Shown here piece after piece: positions 21,281 through 29,006 of a stretch of DNA of 64,000 nucleotides. Below the pieces are notes generated by a model that worked only from the letters and a program-made list of their open reading frames with translations, was not told the DNA's origin and ran no database searches. The DNA is taken from the NCBI RefSeq assembly GCF_900142935.1, contig NZ_FSRS01000001.1, positions 2,614,001 to 2,678,000 of the forward strand, given 5' to 3'. The position numbers and the translations under genes are program-made. Every line of letters begins with the position of its first letter. Position 1 is the stretch's first letter. The DNA is from Rhodovulum sp. ES.010 (GTDB lineage Bacteria > Pseudomonadota > Alphaproteobacteria > Rhodobacterales > Rhodobacteraceae).

Positions 21281-21304
21281 TCGGCTTGGCGGCCGCCAAG
21301 CCGA
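21281..21304. repeat. Perfect 24-bp palindrome after ubiG
   Basis: Twelve bases (21281-21292) are repeated inverted directly next to each other (21293-21304), centred on GGCGG/CCGCC. It begins 10 bases after the ubiG stop and could act as a Rho-independent-like 3' hairpin or mRNA stabiliser. No T-run follows. Confidence 0.6.
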
Positions 21305-21310
21305 CCGGCC

Positions 21311-21357
21311 GGGGGCGCTGCCCCCGGACCCCCGGGATATTTCCGGCCAGAAGAAGA
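21311..21357. repeat. Rhodobacteraceae-type intergenic repeat (GGGGGC...GCCCCC)
   Basis: GGGGGCGCTGCCCCC (21311-21325) is followed by GGACCCCCGGGATATTT and then CCAGAAGAAGACG. I know this pattern as a dispersed intergenic element in roseobacter-group genomes, where it often follows genes. Only one copy is seen in this window, so the repeat status rests on that recollection. Confidence 0.45.
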
Positions 21358-21414
21358 CGCCGCGCCGGCGCGACAGGCCCTTGCGCCGAGCACCGGGCCT
21401 AGAGCGCGTCGCAT

Positions 21415-22023
21415 TTAATCGGCCTCATAGCCGGCAGCCTTGAAGTAGTTGTAGCATTCTTGGTCTGAGACGAGGTCGCAGACATGGCCGACGGCCGCCC
21501 AAAGTTGATCGTAGGTTCGCGCGGCTGCCTTCCTTATGAGCGACTTCAGCTTTGAGAACGCCATTTCGATGGGGTTCAGGTCCGGGCTGTAAGGCGGCAA
21601 GAACAGGAACCAGGTGCCAATCGCACGCAGGGACGCCGCTGCGGCCGGGGCCTTATGGCTCGACAGGTTGTCGAGAATGACAACGTCGCCTTTGCGCAGC
21701 GTCGGCCCCAGCTGGGTTTCGATGTAGAGGGCGAACATCTCGGCGTTCATCGCCCCGTCGATGATCCATGGTGCGTCGAGCCGGTCGTGGCGCAGGGCCG
21801 CGACGAAGGTCTGGGTGCGCCAATGTCCGAACGGCGCGTGATCGACGAGGCGCTGCCCGAACGGGGCCCAGCCGGTCGTCTTGGCCATGTTGGTTTTGAC
21901 CGAGGTCTCGTCCACAAAGGCCAGCCGGTCCAGATGGTTGGCCATGAAGGGCTGGCGTTTCGCGATCCAGATGCGCCGCAGATCGGCGACATCCTTGCGC
22001 TTCTGCTCAAGCGCCTGCAGGTC
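21415..22023 (-). CDS. IS630 transposase, C-terminal (DDE) part
   Basis: The frame contains the whole catalytic triad: D in FVDETSVKTNM, D in VILDNLSSHK and E in PPYSPDLNPIEMAFSKLK. It has no good start codon of its own near the N-terminal part. It continues the upstream frame after a +1 shift at the A6 tract (22024-22029). The joined product would be 318 aa, the normal length of IS630 transposases. The first internal ATG (21943-21945) would lose part of the domain. Confidence 0.85.
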   Translation of the reverse strand, partial: DLQALEQKRKDVADLRRIWIAKRQPFMANHLDRLAFVDETSVKTNMAKTTGWAPFGQRLVDHAPFGHWRTQTFVAALRHDRLDAPWIIDGAMNAEMFALYIETQLGPTLRKGDVVILDNLSSHKAPAAAASLRAIGTWFLFLPPYSPDLNPIEMAFSKLKSLIRKAAARTYDQLWAAVGHVCDLVSDQECYNYFKAAGYEAD

Positions 22024-22372
22024 TTTTTTCGTGCGTCAGACCAAGCCCGCGCAGCACCCGCCAGATCGTGCCGCGATGGACCTCGATGCCATGGGTTTCG
22101 GCCAGCTCAACGGCCAATTCATCGAGCGTGATCTCGCCCTTGGCGGCGACGCGGGCTTCGATCCAGCCGGTCACGCCCGCAAGCTTGCCGTGCCCGCCGC
22201 CATTGCCTTGGGGCCGGGGCTTGAGTGATCCGGTCTCGCGACGCAGTTTGATCAGCTCGTTCACGAACTTCGGCGATACCCGGAAGTGCCGTGCCGCTTC
22301 GCGATGCCCATGACCTTCGTCCACGAACGCGACGACACGCTCGCGTAGCTCTATCGGATGTGGTTTGCCCAT
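22007..22372 (-). CDS. IS630 transposase, N-terminal helix-turn-helix part
   Basis: The 121-aa frame starts at ATG 22370-22372 (MGKPHPIELRERVVAFV). It has a helix-turn-helix (GHREAARHFRVSPKFVNELI) followed by a second DNA-binding segment with RGTIWRVLRGLGLTHEK. It ends eight codons after the shift site at GAAAAAAG. Either programmed frameshifting or a one-base indel explains the split; the sequence alone cannot decide. Confidence 0.85.
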   Translation of the reverse strand: MGKPHPIELRERVVAFVDEGHGHREAARHFRVSPKFVNELIKLRRETGSLKPRPQGNGGGHGKLAGVTGWIEARVAAKGEITLDELAVELAETHGIEVHRGTIWRVLRGLGLTHEKRPAGA

Positions 22373-22457
22373 CTATGACCCCCATATCTACCTCAAAGAG
22401 ACGGAATCACATCACGGCCAATCTGGGAATCCTGAATCCGAAAGCCGGCGACACGCT

Positions 22458-22901
22458 CTAGCGTGGGCCTTCCAGGGCCTGGCGCAGCATGCGAAGCACC
22501 GGGAGCGCGGCGCGCAGGCGCTCCTCCCCCACGCCGGCCACGACTTCCGACAGCACCGGCACGACGGCCTGGATCGCGGCCTCCCGCGCGGATCGGCCGG
22601 CCGGGCTGATCGAGACCATCTTGCGCCGGGCATCGTCCCAGTCGGGCCGGATATGGACATGGCCCGCCCAGTCCAGCCGGTTCAGGGTATTGGTCATCGC
22701 ACCGCGGGTGACATGAAAGGTGGCAGCGAGCTGGGCGGGCGAGCGTTCCTCGTTGATCCGCGCAAGGTGGTTCAGCACCGAGAAATGGCTGAGTTCCATC
22801 CCCTTAGGCAGCGCCTTCGAAATGCGATTGCGCGCAAGCTGGTCGGCCATGAAGATTTCGCTGAAGAGCGACACCGCGAGGCTGTCGCCCGGCTCGGTCA
22901 C
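22458..22901 (-). CDS. MarR-family transcriptional regulator
   Basis: The 147-aa protein has the winged helix-turn-helix of MarR regulators (about residues 35-105: SHFSVLNHLA, QLAATFHVTRGAMTNTLNRL, and the wing with DDARRKMVSISPAG). The start overlaps the nitrilase stop (ATGA, 22898-22901), so it is the last gene of comF-grxC-nitrilase-marR. Its target is unknown. The IS630 element sits exactly at the stop codon. Confidence 0.88.
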   Translation of the reverse strand: MTEPGDSLAVSLFSEIFMADQLARNRISKALPKGMELSHFSVLNHLARINEERSPAQLAATFHVTRGAMTNTLNRLDWAGHVHIRPDWDDARRKMVSISPAGRSAREAAIQAVVPVLSEVVAGVGEERLRAALPVLRMLRQALEGPR

Positions 22902-23731
22902 GCCGGCGCCTCGAACCGGCGATCATGGATGATCGAAGGCACGCGGGCGCGGGCGCGGGCGACCTCGCCGCGGTCGATCTCGACATAGGTGATGCCTGGT
23001 GCGTCACCGCCATCGGCCAGGATCTCGCCCCAGGGCGCCACTGCGAGCGACTGGCCATGGGTGCGCCGGGGCCGGCCCTCGCTTGCCGGGTGCAGCCCGC
23101 ATTGCGCCGGGGCCAACACGTAGCACCCCGTCTCGATCGCGCGGGCACGCAGCAGCGTCTCCCAGTGAGCCTTGCCGGTCACGGTGGAAAACGCGGCGGG
23201 CACCGTCAGGATCTCGGCGCCGGCATGAGCGAGGGCACGGTAGAGATGCGGGAAGCGCAGGTCGTAGCAGATCGACAGGCCGATCTTGCCGAAGGGCGTT
23301 TCGGCCACCACGGCCCGGTCGCCGGGCCGGTAGCCCTCGGACTCGCGGAACGATTCCGTCTCGGAGATCTGCACGTCGAACATGTGGATCTTGTCGTAAC
23401 GCGCCGCGACCGAGCCGTCCGGCGCGACAAGGAAAGACCGGTTGGCGAACCGGCCGTCCGCGTCATGGGTCTTGAGCCCCAAAGAGCCGATCAGCAGCCA
23501 GATGCCCAGCGCCGCCGCCTCGTCGCGCAGCGCGGCGAGCGTCGCGTCTTCGTCCTCGGGCACCAGCACCCGATCCTGGTGGGCGCGGCTGGAGGACAGG
23601 CAGTTCGTCACCTCCGGCGTCAGAACGAACGCCGCGCCGCCGGCCGCGGCCGCGCGCACCCGTTCGCGCGTGGTGCCGATATTGACCTCGGGCAGATCGC
23701 CCGATGTCAGCTGGATCAGCGCTGCGCGCAT
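22898..23731 (-). CDS. Carbon-nitrogen hydrolase (Nit1/Nit2-like omega-amidase or deaminated-glutathione amidase)
   Basis: The 277-aa protein carries the nitrilase-superfamily triad: E40 (TPEV), K114 (YDKIHMFD) and C155 (SICYDLRFP). The FDVQISETESFRES stretch is typical of the Nit group. Such enzymes hydrolyse alpha-ketoglutaramate or deaminated glutathione. The glutaredoxin gene five bases upstream makes a glutathione-repair role plausible, but that is inference. Confidence 0.88.
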   Translation of the reverse strand: MRAALIQLTSGDLPEVNIGTTRERVRAAAAGGAAFVLTPEVTNCLSSSRAHQDRVLVPEDEDATLAALRDEAAALGIWLLIGSLGLKTHDADGRFANRSFLVAPDGSVAARYDKIHMFDVQISETESFRESEGYRPGDRAVVAETPFGKIGLSICYDLRFPHLYRALAHAGAEILTVPAAFSTVTGKAHWETLLRARAIETGCYVLAPAQCGLHPASEGRPRRTHGQSLAVAPWGEILADGGDAPGITYVEIDRGEVARARARVPSIIHDRRFEAPA

Positions 23732-23736
23732 AGGGC

Positions 23737-23988
23737 CTACCCTTCCAGCAGCGGGTCGAGCTGGCCCGCACGCTCCAGCGCATAGAGTTCGTCACAGCCG
23801 CCCACATGGGTCTCGTTGATGAAGATCTGCGGCACCGTGTGGCGGCCATGCGCGCGCGACATCATTTCCTGGCGCAGGCGCGGCTGCGCGCCCACATCAA
23901 TCTCCGAATAGCTTATGCCCTTGGTGTCGAGCAGCCGCTTGGCCGCGTGGCAGTAGCCGCAGAGGGGCGAAGTATAGATTTCGATCAT
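23737..23988 (-). CDS. grxC: Glutaredoxin 3 (GrxC)
   Basis: The protein is 83 aa from the ATG at 23986-23988, giving the standard N-terminus MIEIYTSPLCGYC. An in-frame start 33 bases upstream would add a basic tail. The active site is C10-G-Y-C13 rather than the more common CPYC, a variant seen in alphaproteobacteria. TVPQIFI is the cis-proline glutathione-binding loop, and GGCDEL is also present. It reduces disulfides using glutathione. It lies between comF and the nitrilase gene. Confidence 0.94.
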   Translation of the reverse strand: MIEIYTSPLCGYCHAAKRLLDTKGISYSEIDVGAQPRLRQEMMSRAHGRHTVPQIFINETHVGGCDELYALERAGQLDPLLEG

Positions 23989-24030
23989 GTCGATCACCGG
24001 ATGCGCTCGTTTCCGGCGCACTATAGGGCT

Positions 24031-24750
24031 TCAGGGCGCTTTCGCAACGCGGGCCAGAACCAGGACGCGCACCTCGGCGGCCCCCGCGGCAAGGCAGGCG
24101 TCGGCCGCCGCGGTGAGCGTGGCGCCCGAGGTCATCACGTCGTCGACCAGCAGGATCGTGCGCCCGCGGACGCGATCCATGTGACGGGGCGACACCACGA
24201 GCGCGCCGTCGAGATTGGCGAATCGACCCTCGGCGCCCATGCCCTCCTGTACCCGCGTGCGCCGCGTGCGAACCAGCAGGTCGGCCCGGTGTTCGAAGCC
24301 CGGCCCCTCGGCCACGCCGCGGGAGAGCAGGGCCGACTGGTTGAAGCGGCGCGAAGCCAGGCGCCAGCGGTGCAGCGGCACCGGCGCCACCAACATGCCC
24401 GGGACGAGAATTGGTCGGCCCGCCCGCAGCATCCACTCAGAGGCGGGGCGGGCAAGTTCGGTCCGGTCGCCGTGCTTCAGGGCCAGCACCAGCCGGCGCG
24501 CCTGGTCGCGATAGAGGAGCGCGGCCCGCCCCCGACTCCATGGGCGGTGTCGAGCCAGGCAGTCGTCGCAATACTCGGGCGTGCCGGTGTCCTCGCCCGG
24601 CAGGGGGGTGCCGCAGCCGTCGCAGACCAGGCCCGAGACGAAATCCATCTGCCCCCAGCACTTGGCGCAAAGCGCGAAATCGCGGTCGACCATCTCGCTG
24701 CAGGAAATGCAGCGGGGCGGGTAGATCAGCCGCAGGGCGGTTTGCAACAT
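24031..24750 (-). CDS. comF: ComF family phosphoribosyltransferase-like protein
   Basis: The 239-aa protein has two N-terminal Cys pairs sets (C14/C17 with C28/C31; C43/C46 with C61/C64) that should bind zinc. A C-terminal PRTase fold carries the PRPP-binding motif ILLVDDVMTSGATL (about 201-214). ComF proteins are needed for DNA uptake in naturally competent bacteria and for gene-transfer-agent recipient ability in Rhodobacter. The enzyme reaction is unknown. It heads the comF-grxC-nitrilase-marR unit. Confidence 0.92.
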   Translation of the reverse strand: MLQTALRLIYPPRCISCSEMVDRDFALCAKCWGQMDFVSGLVCDGCGTPLPGEDTGTPEYCDDCLARHRPWSRGRAALLYRDQARRLVLALKHGDRTELARPASEWMLRAGRPILVPGMLVAPVPLHRWRLASRRFNQSALLSRGVAEGPGFEHRADLLVRTRRTRVQEGMGAEGRFANLDGALVVSPRHMDRVRGRTILLVDDVMTSGATLTAAADACLAAGAAEVRVLVLARVAKAP

Positions 24751-24794
24751 CCCGTCTGGCCCCTAGATAGCGACACGCACATGCCGGAGAGCCC

Positions 24795-25634
24795 ATGCAG
24801 AGCCCCCCCGAGTTGACCGACCGCCTTGCGCTGGCGCGCCATCGCGCGCGTGCCCGGCGCGACCCGGCGCTGTTCCTGCACGACCGCGCGGCCGACGAGG
24901 TCAAGGAAAGGCTCAACGAGGTTAACAGAACCTTTACGGCGCCCGCCATCGTGTCGCCTTTTCCTGAAACCTGGACCGGCACCCTGTCGGGCGCGGCGAT
25001 TATCGAGGATGCCGAAACGCTGCCGCTGGACGAGGGCGCACACGACCTCGTCATCCATGCGCTCTGCCTGCACTGGGCGAACGATCCCGTCGGTCAGCTC
25101 GTGCAGTGCCGGCGGGCCTTGCGGCCCGACGGGCTGTTTCTCGGCGTGCTTTTCGGCGGGCGCAGCCTGCACGAACTGCGCACGGCGCTGGCCGAGGCGG
25201 AGGCTGCGCTCATGGGCGGCCTTTCACCGCGGGTCGTACCGATGGGCGAGATCCGCGACCTTGGCGGTTTGTTGCAGCGGGCAGGCTTCGCGCTACCGGT
25301 GGCCGACTGCGTGACCGCCACCGTCAGCTACGCAACCCCGTTTCACCTGATGCGAGACCTGCGCGCGATGGGCGAAACCAACGCGCTGGCCGCGCGTCAT
25401 CGCCACCCGGTGCCGCGCGCCCTGTTCGTCGAGACGGCACGGCGCTATACCGAACGGCATGCCGGGCCGGATGGCCGCATCCCCGCGACGGTCGAGATGA
25501 TCTACCTTGCCGGGTGGGCGCCTGCCGAGACGCAACCGAAACCGCTGAGACCGGGCGCCGCCCGGACCCGGCTGGCCGATGCGCTGGGTACGAAGGAAAA
25601 CTGGCTGCCTCCCGGAAACGGGGGGCCGAGGTGA
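24795..25634 (+). CDS. NDUFAF5/BioC-like methyltransferase-fold protein with degenerate SAM motif
   Basis: The 279-aa protein follows the pattern of the methyltransferases related to NDUFAF5 (HDLVIHALCLHWANDPVGQL, FGGRSLHELRTALAEAE, GLSPRVVPMGEIRDLGGLL, RAMGETNAL). The glycine-rich SAM-binding loop expected near residues 45-60 is missing; that stretch reads AIVSPFPETWTGTLSG. Activity is therefore doubtful, or the cofactor is held differently. NDUFAF5 hydroxylates an arginine of complex I in mitochondria; no such role is shown here. It is divergent from comF. Confidence 0.75.
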   Translation: MQSPPELTDRLALARHRARARRDPALFLHDRAADEVKERLNEVNRTFTAPAIVSPFPETWTGTLSGAAIIEDAETLPLDEGAHDLVIHALCLHWANDPVGQLVQCRRALRPDGLFLGVLFGGRSLHELRTALAEAEAALMGGLSPRVVPMGEIRDLGGLLQRAGFALPVADCVTATVSYATPFHLMRDLRAMGETNALAARHRHPVPRALFVETARRYTERHAGPDGRIPATVEMIYLAGWAPAETQPKPLRPGAARTRLADALGTKENWLPPGNGGPR

Positions 25635-25711
25635 TTGACGCCCGGCCGAAAGCGTTTATGTCGTCAAGGAATTCTAAGTTGCAGTTCGACACAGACCCCG
25701 GAAAAGAGACG

Positions 25712-26803
25712 ATGTTCGACTCCAAGCAAGGCGGGAGCGGCCCCGTGCCTGCGTCGACCGCCGCCGAGCGGCCCAGCCACGCTCCGGCGGACCATCCGAA
25801 GATTCCGCCCGAGAAGGTCGGCGTGCTGCTGGCCAATCTCGGGACGCCGGACAATTACGATTACTGGTCGATGCGGCGTTATCTGAACGAATTCCTGTCG
25901 GACAAGCGGGTCATCGACTATTCGCCGTGGGTCTGGCAGCCGATCCTGCAACTGGTGGTGCTGACGAAGCGTCCCTTCGCCTCGGGCGAGGCCTACAAGT
26001 CGATCTGGAACCACGAGGCGGGCGAAAGCCCGTTGATGACGATCACCAAGTCGCAGACGACAAAGATCCGCGACCGCCTCCAGGCCGCCTATGGCGACGA
26101 TGTCGTGGTCGATTTCTGCATGCGCTATGGAAACCCGTCGACCAAGTCGAAGGTGCGCGAAATGGCCGACAAGGGGTGTCGCAAGATCCTGTTCTTTCCG
26201 CTCTATCCGCAGTACTCGGGCACGACGTCGGCCACTGCGAACGACCATTTCTTTCGCGCTCTGATGGAGGAAAAATGGCAGCCGCAGGTGCGCACCGTCC
26301 CGGCCTATTTCGACGATCCGGGGTATGTTGACGCGCTGGCGCAGTCGGTCGAGCGGGCATATGCCGGACTCGACGACAAGCCCGACGTGCTGGTCTGCTC
26401 CTATCACGGGGTGCCGCAGCGCTACCTCACCGAGGGCGACCCCTACCATTGTCAGTGCGTCAAGACCACACGCCTGCTCAAGGAAAAGCTCGGCTGGGAT
26501 GACGACCGGATCACGACCACCTTCCAGTCGCGTTTCGGCCCCGAGGAATGGCTCCAGCCCTACACGGTCGAAGAGGTCGCCCGCCTGGCCGAGCAGGGCA
26601 AGAAGAAGATCGCGGTGATCGCGCCAGCCTTCTCGTCCGATTGCATCGAGACGCTGGAAGAAATCAACGAGGAAATCCGCGAAAGCTTCGAGGAGGCGGG
26701 CGGAGAGCATTTCACCTATATTCCCTGCCTCAACGACGACGCAGCTCATGTCGAGGCGCTGGTCAAGGTGATCCGAACGAACCTTCGCGGCTGGCTGGAC
26801 TAG
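25712..26803 (+). CDS. hemH: Ferrochelatase HemH
   Basis: The protein is 363 aa from the ATG at 25712 (GGAAAAGAG upstream). An ATG at 25658 is a less likely alternative. It inserts Fe(II) into protoporphyrin IX, the last step of haem synthesis. Family motifs include VGVLLANLGTPDNYDYWSMR, the catalytic His in VCSYHGVPQRYL, and the C-terminal PAFSSDCIETLEEI with the conserved Glu residues. hemJ and hemW-like genes lie elsewhere in the window. A strong bidirectional terminator follows. Confidence 0.97.
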   Translation: MFDSKQGGSGPVPASTAAERPSHAPADHPKIPPEKVGVLLANLGTPDNYDYWSMRRYLNEFLSDKRVIDYSPWVWQPILQLVVLTKRPFASGEAYKSIWNHEAGESPLMTITKSQTTKIRDRLQAAYGDDVVVDFCMRYGNPSTKSKVREMADKGCRKILFFPLYPQYSGTTSATANDHFFRALMEEKWQPQVRTVPAYFDDPGYVDALAQSVERAYAGLDDKPDVLVCSYHGVPQRYLTEGDPYHCQCVKTTRLLKEKLGWDDDRITTTFQSRFGPEEWLQPYTVEEVARLAEQGKKKIAVIAPAFSSDCIETLEEINEEIRESFEEAGGEHFTYIPCLNDDAAHVEALVKVIRTNLRGWLD

Positions 26804-26828
26804 GCGCCTGCGGCGAATCCCGAAACGG

Positions 26829-26866
26829 AAAAAAGGCGGCCGCAAACGCGACCGCCTTTTTCCTTT
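26829..26866. terminator. Bidirectional intrinsic terminator between hemH and the 59-aa gene
   Basis: The stem AAAAAGGCGGCCGC (26830-26843) pairs with 26848-26861 with one mismatch and an AAAC loop. T-runs follow on both strands (TTTTT and a second TTTTT on plus, six T on minus). It serves both the hemH and the convergent small gene. Confidence 0.88.
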
Positions 26867-26882
26867 TTACCGAAGGCCGCGC

Positions 26883-27062
26883 TCAGTTCGAGGCGGCGGC
26901 CGCGAACAGGATCAGGGCCAGGATCGGAACGATGATGCCACCGGCCGAGGACGACGTGTCTTCGACGATGATTTCCGGTTCCATGACCGGCTCGGAGTAA
27001 CCACCCGCGAAGGCGGACGTGGCGGCAACCGAGAGCGCGGCAGCAAGGGCGATCTTCTTCAT
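26883..27062 (-). CDS. Small secreted protein with C-terminal membrane segment, 59 aa
   Basis: The ORF runs from ATG 27060-27062 to TGA 26883-26885, with a strong AGGAGAG site. It begins MKKIALAAALSVAATSAFAG, a textbook signal peptide cleaved after AFA. About 17 acidic residues follow, and a hydrophobic stretch near the end (GGIIVPILALILFAAAASN) could span or dock to the membrane. Similar small proteins next to hemH exist in roseobacters as far as I recall; the function is unknown. Confidence 0.8.
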   Translation of the reverse strand: MKKIALAAALSVAATSAFAGGYSEPVMEPEIIVEDTSSSAGGIIVPILALILFAAAASN

Positions 27063-27201
27063 GGGTCTCTCCTATTACAGAACGGCACGGATTCGTCCGT
27101 CCGTTGCATGCACAATAACCATGTAACCCCTGTCTAATCCACGATTTAAGAATTTTTCAATCGCAGAGGGGATTCCGCGCATCGGTGCCGGGGAAGTGTG
27201 G

Positions 27202-27798
27202 TCAAATAAGCAACACCTGCGTGCCGACCTTGGCGAGGCCGAACAACTCGGCGATATGTTCGTTGTAAAGCCCGATGCACCCATTCGAGGACCGGCGCCC
27301 GATCTTGCGGGTGTCATGGGTTCCGTGAATCCGGTAATAGGTCCAGCTCAGGTAGAGCGCATGTGTGCCGAGCGGGTTGTCCGGGCCCGGCGGCACGTAG
27401 TCGGGCCATTCGGGGTTGCGTTTCTTCATTGCCGGGGTCGGCCGCCAATCCGGCCCCTCGACCTTGCGCACCACACTGGTCCGCCCGCGCCGTGTCAGGT
27501 CTTCGGTCAGCGGAACCGAGGTGGGATAAAGCTTGTAGACGCTGCGGTCGTGGGACCAGAAATGCAGCGCACGCGAGGTGGTGTCGACGAGGATGGCCCC
27601 ATTGTCGAGGTCGGCGAAATAGGGCTGCCAGTCGAGGGCCCGGAAACTCGAGATGTTGCGCTGCACGGTGGTCGAGACATCGGGTTCCATCTCGACGGTC
27701 TGTGCCAGAACGGACGGCGCGGCCAAGGCCCCGGCGGCCAGCGCGGAGCCGCCAAGAAAATGGCGGCGCGTCAGGACGGTGGTGGAACGGTTACGCAT
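27202..27798 (-). CDS. L,D-transpeptidase (YkuD) with Tat-like signal
   Basis: The 198-aa protein has an N-terminal TRRHFLGG Tat-type signal with cleavage near VLA-QT. The YkuD catalytic motif is complete: HGTHD, then IGRRSSNGCIGLYN with the nucleophile Cys near residue 175. It would form 3-3 cross-links in peptidoglycan or attach proteins to it. The 139-base gap to the small gene at 27062 is AT-richer than its surroundings and may hold that gene's promoter. No operon partner is obvious. Confidence 0.9.
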   Translation of the reverse strand: MRNRSTTVLTRRHFLGGSALAAGALAAPSVLAQTVEMEPDVSTTVQRNISSFRALDWQPYFADLDNGAILVDTTSRALHFWSHDRSVYKLYPTSVPLTEDLTRRGRTSVVRKVEGPDWRPTPAMKKRNPEWPDYVPPGPDNPLGTHALYLSWTYYRIHGTHDTRKIGRRSSNGCIGLYNEHIAELFGLAKVGTQVLLI

Positions 27799-27964
27799 CG
27801 GTCGGTCCCTCTTGGCTGTCGCAGCCTACGGATACGAAAGTATACGCGGCGCCGCGCCGCCCCGCAATTCAAACCGCCGTCAGTCGGCGCGATACCGGTC
27901 CGAACCGTTTGAACCGGTCGGGAAGAGCGGCTAGACAGTTTCGAGAACCGCGAAGGATTGCCCG

Positions 27965-28501
27965 ATGACACGTCTGGTCCCCGCCCTCGTCCTGGCACTC
28001 GCCGCGCTGTCGGCCTGCACGCCCACAGCGCCGATGCGCATGGGCCCGGACGGCACACCGCTGCCGCAGGTCTACCGCCTCTCGCGCGGCGACACCGCCA
28101 AGGTCCAGTACCGGATGCTGGACGCGGTGAACGCGCTACGGCAGGCGCGCGGCGCGCAATCGCTGGAACTGGACCCGCGGCTGAACGCGGCGGCCGCGAC
28201 CCATTCCCGCGACATGTCGGTGCAGAACAGGCCCTGGCACTTCGGCTCGGACGGCTCTTCGCCGCTGGAGCGGGTCCAACGTGCGGGATTCCAAGGAAAG
28301 CTGCGCGGCGAGAGCCTCTCCGAGACTTACGAGACCGAGCTTGAAACCCTGGCCGCGTGGATGGAAAAGCCCGACACGCGCAACGTCGTGCTCGATCCGG
28401 AGGCGACGCATATGGGTTTCGCCTACTTCCAGGAACCGAACGGCAAGATCTGGTGGACGCTGGTCACCGGCCGCAAGGCTCCCGCCATGGCCGGGCTCTG
28501 A
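27965..28501 (+). CDS. CAP/SCP-domain lipoprotein
   Basis: The 178-aa protein has a lipobox LSAC with the lipidated Cys at residue 18. The CAP superfamily domain follows (LDAVNALRQARGAQSLELDP, AAATHSRDM, NRPWHFG, GESLSETY). AAGGA precedes the ATG. CAP proteins are secreted and often bind sterols, lipids or the cell wall; the bacterial role is unknown. Its convergent neighbour, six bases away, is another lipoprotein, a cell-wall enzyme. Confidence 0.88.
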   Translation: MTRLVPALVLALAALSACTPTAPMRMGPDGTPLPQVYRLSRGDTAKVQYRMLDAVNALRQARGAQSLELDPRLNAAAATHSRDMSVQNRPWHFGSDGSSPLERVQRAGFQGKLRGESLSETYETELETLAAWMEKPDTRNVVLDPEATHMGFAYFQEPNGKIWWTLVTGRKAPAMAGL

Positions 28502-28507
28502 GACCGT

Positions 28508-29002
28508 TCAGGGGAAGATGTCGATCACCGTGCCGTCGCGAACCATAGCGTAGATATCCTCGATCTCGCGATTGCCGACCGAGATGCAGCCCGCCGTCCA
28601 GTCCGGCCCCTTGCCGCTGCTTTTCCATGTCCGCCCGTGGATGAAGATGTCGCCGCCCGGCGACTTGCCCAGCGCCCGGGCCTCGGCGATGTCGCGCGCG
28701 TTCGGGTAGGAGATGCCCAGCGAGAGGTGAAAGTCGCTGTCGGGATTGCGCCGGTCGATGTAGTAGCGCCCTTCGGGCGTGCGCCCGTCGCCCTCGTATT
28801 TCTTGTCGCCCTCGGGGGCGAAGCCCAGCCCGATCCGATAGGTCCTGAGCACCGTGTCATGGTGCATAAGGAAGAGCTGCCGCTGGCCCTTCATCACCAC
28901 GACGCGGGTGACGTCCGGGCCGTGGTAGCTCTTGAATTTCGATCCGCATGCCGACAGCGCGAGGCACACGCCCCCCGCCACAAAGGCCCGTCTTCCGATC
29001 AT
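28508..29002 (-). CDS. L,D-transpeptidase (YkuD) lipoprotein
   Basis: The protein is 164 aa from the ATG at 29000-29002. The lipobox LSAC has Cys at residue 19. The YkuD domain shows GRTPEGRYYID, IFIHGRTWKSSGKGPDWTAGC and CISVGNREIEDIY; H and C of the active site are present. The longer upstream reading frame overlaps the channel gene and is rejected. It follows the sodium channel gene by four bases, so the two are probably co-transcribed. Confidence 0.9.
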   Translation of the reverse strand: MIGRRAFVAGGVCLALSACGSKFKSYHGPDVTRVVVMKGQRQLFLMHHDTVLRTYRIGLGFAPEGDKKYEGDGRTPEGRYYIDRRNPDSDFHLSLGISYPNARDIAEARALGKSPGGDIFIHGRTWKSSGKGPDWTAGCISVGNREIEDIYAMVRDGTVIDIFP

Positions 29003-29006
29003 GTTC

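Larger units (their letters stand above)
21402..22458 (-). mobile_element. IS630-family insertion sequence, 1057 bp
   Basis: The terminal inverted repeats are GAGCGCGTCGC (21402-21412) and, inverted, GAGCGTGTCGC (22458-22448), 10 of 11 matching. The element is flanked by TA at 21400-21401 and 22459-22460, the target duplication typical of IS630/Tc1. It encodes a transposase split in two frames. The right TA is part of the TAG stop codon of the marR-like gene; the first base of the element supplies the G, so the stop is unchanged. Confidence 0.9.
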
